Positions 55,781-64,000 of a stretch of DNA of 64,000 nucleotides are shown here, one piece after another. Source of the stretch: CAXQUZ01 sp942491145 (lineage in GTDB: Bacteria; Myxococcota_A; UBA796; UBA2385). Position numbers and translations under genes: made by a program. The notes under the pieces were generated by a model. That model saw only the letters and a program-made list of their open reading frames with translations. It searched no databases and was not told the origin of the DNA. Every line of letters starts with the position of its first letter. Within the stretch, counting starts at the first letter, position 1. Location of the stretch: positions 806,001 to 870,000 of the forward strand of contig CALOBC010000017.1 in assembly GCA_942491145.1 (NCBI GenBank), in the 5' to 3' direction.

Positions 55781-56614
55781 ATGCCGCCCGAACCGGAGCT
55801 CACTGTGGACGACCTCGATCCCTCCGCAAATGTGCCCCCCGTCAGTGATGAGGTGGGGCGTGCCTTCGCCAGCCTCGTGGGTGATGGCGGCAACGGCAAT
55901 CGGCTGGTGTGGTCCCGAGGGCCAGCCTTTTTTGTGGTGTCGGGCGAGCTCGGCGGCAGGTCAGTGACGGTGGAAGCGGCCCCCAGTGGCCTGCTCCCGA
56001 AGGAAGCGGCGCTGTCCCTGCGCAAGGTCCAGCGCATCCGGGACGCTGGGTTTGAGAGCCGTCCGGGCCACAAAGCGCTGGTGAGACACGTCTCCTTGGA
56101 CGCGCCCGGGGCGCTGGCTCGCCTGCAACAGGATCTCGTGGGCTTGTTCTGCGAGGTCTACGGTGAATCGGGTGACGATCAAGTGGCGATCAGCCTTGGG
56201 GAGCAAGAAGGGACCCGAAATGCGCCCCTCTTGGACGTCATGAAGGCTGTCGCGGAGACCCGTGACCATGGCCTCCGGACGGACCTCTACCGGGCGATGC
56301 TCAATGCCCGCTTGCTACTGCTGGTCGATAGTCCCAACGAGGCCGACGGGCCGCCAGGGGCCCCGACCATCGTGGGCGACCTGTCCGGCTGGAGTGTGGT
56401 GGGGGGCTTCACCGACATCGACCAGCTCCGCCGCTGGGACCCTCGTGTGCCGCCGTACCAGGTTGTCCCCGGTCGGGTGCTGTTCCCCTTTCTCGTGGAA
56501 CAGCCGAAGGTGGGCAGCCTGCTGATCAACCCCCGTGGGTCGCTCGGCGGGGAGCTGTACCGCAACGAACTGCAGACGCTGGCCGACGCTTGTATGCGGA
56601 GGACGCGGCGCTGA
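55781..56614 (+). CDS. SseB-domain protein
   Basis: 277 residues from ATG 55781; the ribosome site is weak. The C-terminal ~100 residues fit an SseB N-terminal domain pattern (A-R-L-L-L-L-V-D ... W-S-V-V-G-G-F-T-D-I-D-Q-L-R ... L-L-I-N-P-R-G). The first half (about 40-150) is an unassigned alpha/beta segment. SseB domains occur in secretion chaperones and in unrelated cytosolic proteins. No type III secretion genes are nearby, so a secretion role is not supported. Confidence 0.65.
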   Translation: MPPEPELTVDDLDPSANVPPVSDEVGRAFASLVGDGGNGNRLVWSRGPAFFVVSGELGGRSVTVEAAPSGLLPKEAALSLRKVQRIRDAGFESRPGHKALVRHVSLDAPGALARLQQDLVGLFCEVYGESGDDQVAISLGEQEGTRNAPLLDVMKAVAETRDHGLRTDLYRAMLNARLLLLVDSPNEADGPPGAPTIVGDLSGWSVVGGFTDIDQLRRWDPRVPPYQVVPGRVLFPFLVEQPKVGSLLINPRGSLGGELYRNELQTLADACMRRTRR

Positions 56615-56820
56615 TCCCTGTCGGAGGACAGCCCCGACCCGGCGGGTGCCACGTGCCTGGGGGGCAGCGTGCCCGTGCGCTTGAGTCTCGGCGCAAGCTC
56701 GTGGAAACCCGTCCCTGGGTGCCAGCGTCCCTGGTGGGACAATCGGTGACGCTGGCCCGGCCCCGGCGCACTGGATAGAGCGCGACCCTTCATCCTCGAG
56801 CCGACGGAAGACGAGCAAAG

Positions 56821-58203
56821 ATGGCGCGACATACCATCCGCAAGGGCCTCGACCTCCCCATCACTGGGACGCCGCGGCAAGAGATCACGACGGGCAAGCC
56901 CGTCTCCACTGTTGCCATCTTGGCTGCTGACTACGTCGGCATGAAGCCAAGCATGGAAGTTCAGCTTGGCGACTTGGTGCAGCGGGGTTCCCTGCTGTTC
57001 CTGGATCGCAAGCAACCCGGCGTTCGGCACACGTCACCGGGCGCAGGCACCGTGGTGGCCATCAACCGCGGCGAGCGACGGGCGTTTCAGTCCGTGGTCA
57101 TCGAGCTCAACGAGCGGGAACAGGCCGGCAGCCCGAGCGCTGACGACTTTGCGACCTTCGAGAGCTACGCCGGCCAGGACCTGTCCACCCTCACCCGCGA
57201 GCAGGTGCGGGCGTTGATGGTCGAGTCCGGGGCCTGGACCTCGCTGCGGCAGCGGCCCTACAGCTGCGTGCCTTCGCCGTCCGAAGTGCCCCACTCCATC
57301 TTTGTGCAAGCCATCGACTCGCGCCCTCTGGCGGGCAGCGTCGATGTCTGCATGGACGGTGAGCAGGGTGCATTCGAGGCCGGCTTGCGGGCGCTGCAGC
57401 TCCTCACCGATGGCCCGGTGCACCTGTGCCGCGCCCCCGGTGGCAAGGCTTCAGCGGGCATGGTGGACGGCATCGAGCTCCAAGAGTTCGTGGGTCCCCA
57501 TCCGGCTGGTCTGGCGGGCACCCACATCCACTTTGTGGACCCGGTGCATCGCGCAAAGCAAGTCTGGTACGTCAACTACGCTGACGTCCAGATGATCGGC
57601 AAGCTGTTCACCGATGGCCGCCTCCACGTGGAGCGGGTCGTCGCGCTGGGGGGCCCACCGGCGGCCGACCCCCGGTTGGTCCGGTCGCGCATCGGCGCCA
57701 ACCTGGACCAGCTGATGGTCGGCGAGGTCTCCGAGGGCGGCGAGCACCGCGTGGTCTCCGGGTGTGTGCTCTCCGGCCGCAAGGCGATGGGCAAGATCAC
57801 GGGCTTCCTGGGGCGCTACGACCTCCAAGTGAGCGTGGTGCGGGAAGGCCGGGAACGGGAGTTCCTGGGCTGGCTCACCCCGGGGGAAGAGTCTTTCTCC
57901 ATCTTCCCGACCTACGTCTCGAAGCTGTTTGCGGGCCACCGCTTCAACTTCACGACGACCACCAACGGCTCCCACCGGGCCATGGTGCCGATTGGCATGT
58001 ACGAAGACGTCATGCCGCTCGACATCTTGCCGACCTTCCTGCTGCGCTCCATTGCGGCCGGGGATCTGGAGCGGGCGGAGCAGCTGGGCTGCATGGAGCT
58101 CGATGAAGAAGACCTTGGTCTGTGCACCATGGTCTGCCCCGGCAAGAATGACTACGGACAAATGCTTAGAGACACCCTCGACACGATCCGGCGGGAAGGC
58201 TGA
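56821..58203 (+). CDS. nqrA: Na+-translocating NADH:quinone reductase subunit A
   Basis: 460 residues. The cytoplasmic, non-membrane subunit of the Na+-NQR complex. Recognisable NqrA opening (K-G-L-D-L-P-I-T-G) and lipoyl-like segment, V-G-P-H-P-A-G-L-A-G-T-H-I-H and the H-x-F-N-F-T-T-T-T-N-G-S segment. First gene of the operon; its stop overlaps the nqrB start (TGATG at 58201-58205). Confidence 0.96.
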   Translation: MARHTIRKGLDLPITGTPRQEITTGKPVSTVAILAADYVGMKPSMEVQLGDLVQRGSLLFLDRKQPGVRHTSPGAGTVVAINRGERRAFQSVVIELNEREQAGSPSADDFATFESYAGQDLSTLTREQVRALMVESGAWTSLRQRPYSCVPSPSEVPHSIFVQAIDSRPLAGSVDVCMDGEQGAFEAGLRALQLLTDGPVHLCRAPGGKASAGMVDGIELQEFVGPHPAGLAGTHIHFVDPVHRAKQVWYVNYADVQMIGKLFTDGRLHVERVVALGGPPAADPRLVRSRIGANLDQLMVGEVSEGGEHRVVSGCVLSGRKAMGKITGFLGRYDLQVSVVREGREREFLGWLTPGEESFSIFPTYVSKLFAGHRFNFTTTTNGSHRAMVPIGMYEDVMPLDILPTFLLRSIAAGDLERAEQLGCMELDEEDLGLCTMVCPGKNDYGQMLRDTLDTIRREG

Positions 58204-59456
58204 TGAAGTTCATCCGCAATATCTTGGACCAGGCTGCGCCTCTCTTCGAGAAGGGCGGCAAGTACCACAGGTTCCATGCGTTCTATGAGGCCCCAGACAC
58301 GCTGCTGTTCACGCCGGGTGAAGTGACCGTTGGTCGCACCCACGTGCGCGACGGCATGGACCTCAAGCGCATGATGGTGACCGTGGTGGTGGGCCTTGTG
58401 CCCTGCGTCATGATGGCCATGTACAACACCGGCTACCAGGCGAACCTCGCGGTTCAGGCCGCCGGTGAAGCGGCCATCCGGGACGACTTCAACACCATGC
58501 TCTTCCAGATGCTCATGGGCGTCTCGGGCATGACGGGGCCGGACCTGCTCGCGGCCTTCGACCCGGCGAGCCACCTCGGCAACGCGCTGTACGGTGCGCT
58601 GTACTTCGTGCCCATCTTCCTCACGACCTTCATCGTGGGTGGCCACATCGAGATGGCCACGGCGGTCATCCGCAAGCATGAGGTCAACGAGGGCTTCCTG
58701 GTTTCGGGCTTTCTGTTCCCACTGATTCTGCCCCCGACGATCCCGCTGTGGCAGGTCGCCTTGGGCATCGCCTTCGGCGTCATCATCGGCAAGGAAGTAT
58801 TCGGCGGCACGGGCATGAATGTGCTCAACCCGGCGCTCACGGCCCGCGCGTTTTTGTTCTTCGCCTACCCGGCGCAGATCTCGGGCGACGCGGTCTGGAT
58901 CGCGGCCAACAACACCGATGGCTTCTCGGGTGCCACCTGGCTGGGGCGCGCTGCGGCGGACCCCACGGCCCTCGATGGGCTGGCCTGGACCGATGCGTTC
59001 CTCGGCTTCGTGCCGGGGTCGATGGGTGAGACCAGCGCGCTGGCCATCCTGCTCGGTGCCGGCATCATCCTGGCCACGCGGGTTGCCTCTTGGCGAACCA
59101 TGGCGGGGGCGGTGGCCGGAACGGTCGTGATGTCGCTCATTCTCAATGCTGTGGGCAGCGACACCAACCCGATGTTCCAAGTGCCCTTCTACTGGCACAT
59201 GGTTCTCGGCGGCTGGGCATTCGGCGCCGTCTTCATGGCCACCGACCCGGTCTCTTCTGCATTCACCGACACCGGCCGCCTGCTCTATGGCTTCGGCATT
59301 GGTGTGTTGGTGGTGCTGGTGCGGGTTGTCAACCCGGCCTACCCAGAAGGGATGATGCTGGCCATCCTCTTCATGAACCTGTTCGCTCCACTGTTCGACC
59401 ACTTTGTGGTCCAGGCGAACATCAAGCGGAGGCTCGCGCGAAATGCAGCCGCATAG
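58203..59456 (+). CDS. nqrB: Na+-translocating NADH:quinone reductase subunit B
   Basis: 417 residues, about ten membrane helices. Contains the covalent FMN attachment site S-G-A-T (Thr245) and a riboflavin/quinone-binding region; part of the sodium path. Related to RnfD. Length matches the family. It overlaps nqrA by one base and nqrC by 14 bases. Confidence 0.97.
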   Translation: MKFIRNILDQAAPLFEKGGKYHRFHAFYEAPDTLLFTPGEVTVGRTHVRDGMDLKRMMVTVVVGLVPCVMMAMYNTGYQANLAVQAAGEAAIRDDFNTMLFQMLMGVSGMTGPDLLAAFDPASHLGNALYGALYFVPIFLTTFIVGGHIEMATAVIRKHEVNEGFLVSGFLFPLILPPTIPLWQVALGIAFGVIIGKEVFGGTGMNVLNPALTARAFLFFAYPAQISGDAVWIAANNTDGFSGATWLGRAAADPTALDGLAWTDAFLGFVPGSMGETSALAILLGAGIILATRVASWRTMAGAVAGTVVMSLILNAVGSDTNPMFQVPFYWHMVLGGWAFGAVFMATDPVSSAFTDTGRLLYGFGIGVLVVLVRVVNPAYPEGMMLAILFMNLFAPLFDHFVVQANIKRRLARNAAA

Positions 59457-60225
59457 CACTGGCTACACGTTCATGTTCGCTGCGGGGGTCTGCCTCGTGT
59501 GCTCCTTGTTTGTCTCGGGGGCCGCGGTCTCCCTCAAGGACAGGCAAGAAGCCAACAAGGTCCTCGACCGCCAGAAGAAGGTGCTCACCGTCGCTGGCCT
59601 CATTGAGGACGGCGCGTCACCTGAGCCTGCGAAGGTTCAGACCCTGTTCGACGACAACATCGTCGCCAAGGTCGTGAACATGGAGACCGGCACCTACGAT
59701 GATGCCGTCGACGCCACGACCTTCGACCAGCGCAAGGCGGCCTCCGATCCGGAGACCAGCGATGTCGCGCCTGACAACAAGGCCAAGGTGAAGCGCATGC
59801 CAGACCACACGGTGGTCTACTGCGTGAAGTCCGGTGGTGGCTGTGACCAGTACATCCTGCCCATCCAGGGCGCCGGTCTGTGGTCGACGCTCTACGGCTA
59901 CCTGAGCGTGGACAGCGACGCGGTCACCATTCGTGGCATCACCTTCTACGAGCACGGCGAGACGCCAGGCCTCGGTGGCGAGGTCGACAATGTGAAGTGG
60001 AAGGCGAGCTGGGCGGGTCGCAAGATCGGCGACGGCGACGACATCCGGATTCACGTCAAGAAGGGCAAGGCGGGCTCCGCTTCGGAAGACCCCTACGCGG
60101 TGGACGGCCTGTCCGGCGCGACGCTGACGAGCAACGGTGTCAGCAACGCCCTGTCCTTCTGGCTCGGCCAGGATGGCTTTGGTCCCTACCTGAAGAACCT
60201 CAAGAGCGGGAAGGTGAAGGGATGA
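59443..60225 (+). CDS. nqrC: Na+-translocating NADH:quinone reductase subunit C
   Basis: 260 residues from ATG 59443. One N-terminal membrane helix and a periplasmic FMN domain with the second S-G-A-T flavinylation site (Thr227) near the C-terminus. The FMN is attached by ApbE, encoded downstream. It carries a pair of Cys (Y-C-V-K-S-G-G-G-C-D) not usual in the subunit as I recall it. Overlaps nqrD by ATGA. Confidence 0.96.
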   Translation: MQPHSTGYTFMFAAGVCLVCSLFVSGAAVSLKDRQEANKVLDRQKKVLTVAGLIEDGASPEPAKVQTLFDDNIVAKVVNMETGTYDDAVDATTFDQRKAASDPETSDVAPDNKAKVKRMPDHTVVYCVKSGGGCDQYILPIQGAGLWSTLYGYLSVDSDAVTIRGITFYEHGETPGLGGEVDNVKWKASWAGRKIGDGDDIRIHVKKGKAGSASEDPYAVDGLSGATLTSNGVSNALSFWLGQDGFGPYLKNLKSGKVKG

Positions 60226-60866
60226 GCGCAACCCCTTCGGTATTGAACAAGCAACAGCGCGAAGCGCTCGTCGATCCGCTGTTCAACAACAACCCCATCG
60301 CGCTGCAGGTCCTGGGCGTGTGCTCGGCCCTCGCGGTCACCACGAAGATGGAGACCGCGCTGGTCATGTCCGTCGCGCTGACGGTGGTGCTCTGCGGGTC
60401 CAACGTCGCGATCTCGCTGCTGCGGAACTACATCCCGTCCAGCATCCGGATCGTGGTCCAGCTCACCATCATCGCCTCGCTCGTCATCTTGACGGACCAG
60501 GTGCTCAAGGCCTTCCTCTTCGACGTGTCGAAGCAGCTGTCGGTCTTCGTTGGCCTCATCATCACGAACTGCATCGTGATGGGACGGGCTGAAGCGTATG
60601 CCATGCAGAATGGCCCAGCGCTTAGCTTCCTCGACGCCATCGGCAACGGGCTCGGGTACAGCCTCGTGCTCATCCTGGTCGCGTTCTTCCGCGAGCTCCT
60701 GGGCGGCGGAAAGCTCTTCGGTGTGCAGCTTCTGCCACTCTATACAGACGGCGGGTTCTACAACCCGAACGGCCTGATGGTGCTGGCCCCCGGTGCGTTC
60801 TTCCTGATTGGCATCTTCATCTGGGCTCTGCGTTCGTGGAAGCCTGAACAGATCGAAGCGGAGTGA
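60222..60866 (+). CDS. nqrD: Na+-translocating NADH:quinone reductase subunit D
   Basis: 214 residues, six membrane helices. RnfE/NqrD family; with NqrE it holds a membrane iron centre (Cys in N-C-I-V-M-G-R-A-E-A-Y-A, and an earlier V-C-S-A-L-A-V-T). Overlaps nqrC by ATGA. Confidence 0.96.
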   Translation: MSATPSVLNKQQREALVDPLFNNNPIALQVLGVCSALAVTTKMETALVMSVALTVVLCGSNVAISLLRNYIPSSIRIVVQLTIIASLVILTDQVLKAFLFDVSKQLSVFVGLIITNCIVMGRAEAYAMQNGPALSFLDAIGNGLGYSLVLILVAFFRELLGGGKLFGVQLLPLYTDGGFYNPNGLMVLAPGAFFLIGIFIWALRSWKPEQIEAE

Positions 60867-60873
60867 GTGCACG

Positions 60874-61488
60874 ATGGAGCAATACCTTTCGCTGGCCGTA
60901 AAGGCTGTCTTCGTTGAGAACATGGCCCTGGCCTTCTTCCTTGGCATGTGTTCATTCCTTGCCGTGTCGAAGAAGGTCGAGACCGCCGTGGGCCTCGGGG
61001 GCGCTGTCGTCTTCGTGCTCGGCGTGACTTGCCCGATGAACCAAGCCATCCACGATGCCTTCCTCAAAGAGGGTGCGCTGGCCTGGGTCTCGTCAGAGCT
61101 CGCCACGGTGGACCTGAGCTTCCTCAACTTCCTGATCTTCATCGGGACCATCGCGGCCATCGTCCAGATCGTGGAGATGGCGCTCGACCGGTACTCGCCC
61201 TCGCTCTACAATGCGCTGGGTGTATTCCTGCCCCTGATTGCCGTGAACTGCGCCATTCTGGGCGCCTCGCTCTTCATGGTCGAGCGGGACTACACCCTCG
61301 GTGAGTCCGCCGTGTACGGCGTCAGCTCCGGTGTGGGCTGGGCCCTTGCGGTGATCTCGCTGGCCGCGATTCGCGAGAAGATGCGGTACAGCAACGTCCC
61401 CCCGGCGCTCCGGGGTCTGGGCATCACCTTCCTGCTGACCGGCCTGATGGCCATCGGCTTCATGGCTTTCGCGGGCATCCAGCTCTGA
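60874..61488 (+). CDS. nqrE: Na+-translocating NADH:quinone reductase subunit E
   Basis: 204 residues from ATG 60874. Six membrane helices with inverted topology relative to NqrD; conserved L-G-M-C-S-F-L-A-V-S-K-K and V-N-C-A-I-L-G-A-S-L-F Cys positions that bind the shared iron centre. Seven bp after nqrD. Confidence 0.96.
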   Translation: MEQYLSLAVKAVFVENMALAFFLGMCSFLAVSKKVETAVGLGGAVVFVLGVTCPMNQAIHDAFLKEGALAWVSSELATVDLSFLNFLIFIGTIAAIVQIVEMALDRYSPSLYNALGVFLPLIAVNCAILGASLFMVERDYTLGESAVYGVSSGVGWALAVISLAAIREKMRYSNVPPALRGLGITFLLTGLMAIGFMAFAGIQL

Positions 61489-61518
61489 GCCGACCCTTCG
61501 GTTCTTTGGGAGAATGAC

Positions 61519-62745
61519 ATGCTTGTCGGTGTACTCGGCATCGTCATGTTCACCGCCATCATCATGGCCCTGGTTGCCGTGTTGATGATGGCCAAGCAGC
61601 AGCTTGTGCCGGCTTCGGACATCAAGATCGTCGTCAATGATGACGAGAGCAAGCCCATCGTGACCCGTTCGGGCAACACGCTGCTCAACACGCTCGCAGA
61701 ACACAAGATCTTCATCCCGTCCGCTTGCGGCGGCATGGGGAGCTGTGGTGTCTGCAAGGTCCACGTCCACGAAGGTGGCGGCGCGATGCTGCCCACCGAG
61801 AAGGGCTGGATCAGCCGGGGCGAGGCGCGCGAAGGCTGCCGTCTGGCGTGCCAGGTGAAGCTCAAGGGCGACATTCGCATTGAAGTCGAGCCGGAGATCT
61901 TCTCGGTCCGCAAGTGGGAGTGCACGGTCAAGTCCAACCACAACGTCGCGACCTTCATCAAGGAGTTCTACCTGCAGCTCCCCGAAGGCGAGGCGGTGCC
62001 CTTCCGGGCCGGTGGCTACATCCAGATCGAGGCTCCGCCCCACGTCGCCGACTACAAAGACTTCGAGATCGAAGACGAGTATCGGGGCGACTGGGACAAG
62101 TTCAACATGTGGAAGTTCGTGAGCAAGGTCGATGAGACCGTCACGCGCGCCTACTCGATGGCGAACTACCCGGGTGAAGCGGGCATCATCATGCTCAACA
62201 TCCGGATCGCTTCGCCGCCGCCCCGGTTGCCCAATGTGCCCCCGGGCAAGATGTCCTCGTACATCTTTGCCCAGAAGCCTGGTGACAAGGTCATCATCTC
62301 CGGTCCCTTCGGCGAGTTCTTCGCCCGGGACACCGACAACGAGATGGTGTTCATCGGTGGTGGTGCGGGCATGGCGCCGATGCGTTCCCACATCTTCGAC
62401 CAGTTCAAGCGGCTGCACACGGACCGCAAGGTCACGTTCTGGTACGGCGCTCGGTCCTGGCGCGAGGCCTTCTACGTGGAAGACTTCAACGAGATCCAGG
62501 AAGAGAACGACAACTTCCAGTGGTTCATCGCGCTCAGCGACGCCACCGACGAAGACAAGTGGAAGGGCCTCACTGGCTACATTCACAATGTCGTCCAGTC
62601 CGAGTATCTCGAGAAGCATCCGGCTCCCGAGGACATCGAGTACTACCTTTGTGGCCCGCCGATCATGAACCAGTGCGTCATCGACATGCTGGAGAACCTC
62701 GGCGTCGAGCCGGAGAACATCATGCTCGACGACTTCGGAGGCTGA
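61519..62745 (+). CDS. nqrF: Na+-translocating NADH:quinone reductase subunit F
   Basis: 408 residues. Entry point for NADH electrons. One N-terminal membrane helix, a [2Fe-2S] domain with Cys70, Cys76, Cys79 and Cys111, then the FAD domain (R-A-Y-S-M-A-N-Y) and NADH domain (G-G-G-A-G-M-A-P-M-R-S-H; L-C-G-P-P). 30 bp after nqrE. Confidence 0.97.
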   Translation: MLVGVLGIVMFTAIIMALVAVLMMAKQQLVPASDIKIVVNDDESKPIVTRSGNTLLNTLAEHKIFIPSACGGMGSCGVCKVHVHEGGGAMLPTEKGWISRGEAREGCRLACQVKLKGDIRIEVEPEIFSVRKWECTVKSNHNVATFIKEFYLQLPEGEAVPFRAGGYIQIEAPPHVADYKDFEIEDEYRGDWDKFNMWKFVSKVDETVTRAYSMANYPGEAGIIMLNIRIASPPPRLPNVPPGKMSSYIFAQKPGDKVIISGPFGEFFARDTDNEMVFIGGGAGMAPMRSHIFDQFKRLHTDRKVTFWYGARSWREAFYVEDFNEIQEENDNFQWFIALSDATDEDKWKGLTGYIHNVVQSEYLEKHPAPEDIEYYLCGPPIMNQCVIDMLENLGVEPENIMLDDFGG

Positions 62746-62751
62746 ACAGGC

Positions 62752-63825
62752 ATGCGTCCCTCTCCTTACGAGGGGCTCACTCTGACTCAGGTGGCGCGGC
62801 GAATTGCCGCGCCAGCTTTGTTTGTGGGGGCCTTGTTCTGGTTGTTGTTGCGGCCGGCGACCCCTCCCTCCGCGGCGGGTGACCCGTCCCGGGAGCTGAC
62901 GACCTTCGAGGGCGCGACGCTGGGCACCGACTTCACGGTCCACATCGTCGGGACAGCCCTGTCCGAGGCCGAGACCGCGGCTGCCAGCGAGGCCATACGG
63001 GGGGAGCTGGACGAGGTCGACCAGCTGATGTCGACCTGGAAGGACAACAGCGAGCTGTCCCGGTTGAACCGTGCGCCGGTGGGTGTGCCCTTCTCGCTGT
63101 CGGTGGAGACCGTCTCCGTCTTGCAGCGCGCAGCGGTCATTTACGGGGCCTCTCAGGGGGCCTTCGATGTCACTGTGGCCCCGCTGGTGCGGGCCTGGGG
63201 CTTCGGTGCTGGCGCTGAAGCCCAGCCGCCATCGGCAGCCGATCTGGCGACCCTTCGGCTGTCGGTGGGCCAGGACAAGCTCGAGCTCGGCGCGGACGCT
63301 GCGACCCGCTTGAGCGAGGGCCTGCACATCGACTTGTCCGCCATCGCCAAGGGCTGGGCCGTCGACGAGGTCTCCCTCGCGCTGAGCCGGCTGGGCCACA
63401 GCAACCACATGGTCGAGGTTGGCGGTGAGGTGCGGGCGTCCGGGACCAACGCCAGCGGCCAGCCGTGGCGAATCGCCATCGAGCAGCCCTCCATGGCACG
63501 GCGGACCGTGAACCATGTCGTGGGGCTGAATAACCTGTCCATGGCGACCTCCGGCGACTACCGCAACTTTCGGGAGTTCGACGGCAAGCGCATCTCCCAC
63601 ACCATCGACCCCCGCACTGGGCGGCCAGTCGAGCACACCCTCGCGTCGGTCTCTGTCGTCGCGCCCACGTGCGTCGACGCGGATGGTTGGGCGACCGCGC
63701 TGATGGTGCTGGGGCCAGAGGCTGGGCTCGCGCGGGCTGAAGCCGAGGGCCTCGCGGCCTACTTCCTCGTGCGCACCGAAGACAACTTCGAGTCGCACGC
63801 CACTTCCGCCTTTGAGGCACTGTAG
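62752..63825 (+). CDS. apbE: FAD:protein FMN transferase ApbE
   Basis: 357 residues, 6 bp after nqrF. Transfers FMN from FAD to the Thr of S-G-A-T motifs in NqrB and NqrC. One N-terminal hydrophobic anchor (about 22-37), then the ApbE domain with L-G-T-D-F-T-V, D-x-S-A-I-A-K-G-W-A-V-D, V-E-V-G-G-E-V-R and H-T-I-D-P-R-T-G-R-P (Mg2+ site). Periplasmic side, membrane-anchored. The operon position assigns the substrate with fair certainty. Confidence 0.95.
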   Translation: MRPSPYEGLTLTQVARRIAAPALFVGALFWLLLRPATPPSAAGDPSRELTTFEGATLGTDFTVHIVGTALSEAETAAASEAIRGELDEVDQLMSTWKDNSELSRLNRAPVGVPFSLSVETVSVLQRAAVIYGASQGAFDVTVAPLVRAWGFGAGAEAQPPSAADLATLRLSVGQDKLELGADAATRLSEGLHIDLSAIAKGWAVDEVSLALSRLGHSNHMVEVGGEVRASGTNASGQPWRIAIEQPSMARRTVNHVVGLNNLSMATSGDYRNFREFDGKRISHTIDPRTGRPVEHTLASVSVVAPTCVDADGWATALMVLGPEAGLARAEAEGLAAYFLVRTEDNFESHATSAFEAL

Positions 63826-63864
63826 CTCTACCGAAGCTGGGTTAGGGCCACGCAGGAGGTTTCG

Positions 63865-64000
63865 ATGACCGTGATGCTCGTCTCCACCGGCTTCGTCGCG
63901 ATTGCGATGGTCGGCATGGCGCTCGGTGTGATTCTCAGCGACCGTCGGCTCCGGGGCTCTTGCGGGGGCAGCGGCGAAGACTGTGTCTGTGAGATCGAGA
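63865..64000 (+). CDS. nqrM: Na+-NQR maturation protein NqrM, 5' part (cut by window edge)
   Basis: ATG 63865 follows a perfect AGGAGGT (63854-63860). The 45 visible residues contain one membrane helix, then L-R-G-S-C-G-G-S-G-E-D-C-V-C, which fits NqrM (DUF539): a membrane helix and an S-C-G-G plus C-x-C iron-binding cluster. NqrM delivers the iron for the centre between NqrD and NqrE. The gene runs past the right edge. Confidence 0.88.
   Translation, partial: MTVMLVSTGFVAIAMVGMALGVILSDRRLRGSCGGSGEDCVCEIE

Noticed and set aside
55781..56614. SseB similarity as evidence for type III secretion
   Set aside because: No secretion genes lie nearby and SseB domains occur widely in unrelated cytosolic proteins.
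61093..63798. 901-codon open frame antisense to nqrE, nqrF and apbE
   Set aside because: Spans three certain genes and has no recognisable domain.

Overview
The window is a GC-rich, densely packed bacterial chromosome segment (about two thirds G+C by eye, strong third-position GC bias, frequent GTG/TTG starts). It resembles a myxobacterium-like or other 'deltaproteobacterial' chromosome. The pointers are a Hanks-type Ser/Thr kinase, SPOR, LysM and TPR proteins, a Ski2-like DUF3516 helicase, a topoisomerase I with a Lys/Ala tail, a full Na+-NQR operon and many predicted lipoproteins. This placement is inference; there is no rRNA in the window. No CRISPR array, prophage or replication origin was seen.

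Layout. 1-11 kb: the end of an AsmA-like protein, an SGNH hydrolase-like membrane protein, the helicase, a tandem universal stress protein, a membrane-tethered Ser/Thr kinase followed by an MltA/3D-domain protein, a PhyH dioxygenase and an unknown membrane-anchored protein. 11-18 kb: a kinase-fold/helical-repeat protein downstream of tmk, a GST, an IS91-type transposase remnant, unknown small proteins, a TetR regulator and an MpaB/Lcp-type oxygenase. 18.3-19.7 kb: an IS3-family element with a CCCAAAA frameshift site, next to a possible truncated signal-peptide ORF. 19.7-19.96 kb: a tRNA-Lys/tRNA-Glu unit with its own promoter and terminator. 19.96-26.7 kb: purA, a DnaJ/TPR protein, a Xer recombinase and topA.

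26.7-40.3 kb is a long minus-strand housekeeping block. In transcription order it reads tldD, tldE, a secreted unknown, a terminator, then rimP-nusA-ylxR-infB-DUF503, then SPOR protein, cupin, LysM protein, dprA and a small protein. rbfA and truB, which often follow infB, are absent here. 40.4-47.2 kb: a NahK-like sugar kinase divergent from a polyproline OmpA/Pal lipoprotein, pgi coupled to a MaoC-type hydratase, an M50-like protease with a helical tail, and an unknown regulator-like protein.

47.4-56.6 kb holds the most unusual gene, a single protein joining a GT4 glycosyltransferase to a radical SAM/SPASM enzyme. It overlaps tail to tail with a Tyr/Asp-rich lipoprotein. Around it are a small membrane protein, a second SGNH-type membrane protein, an OPT transporter with a coupled partner, a GT2 glycosyltransferase, rnhB and an SseB-domain protein. 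56.8-64 kb is nqrABCDEF-apbE-nqrM, a sodium-pumping NADH:quinone oxidoreductase with its flavin transferase and maturation factor; nqrM runs off the right edge.

Two structural habits recur. Same-strand neighbours often share ATGA or TGATG junctions. Five convergent pairs overlap at their 3' ends by 22-50 bp.
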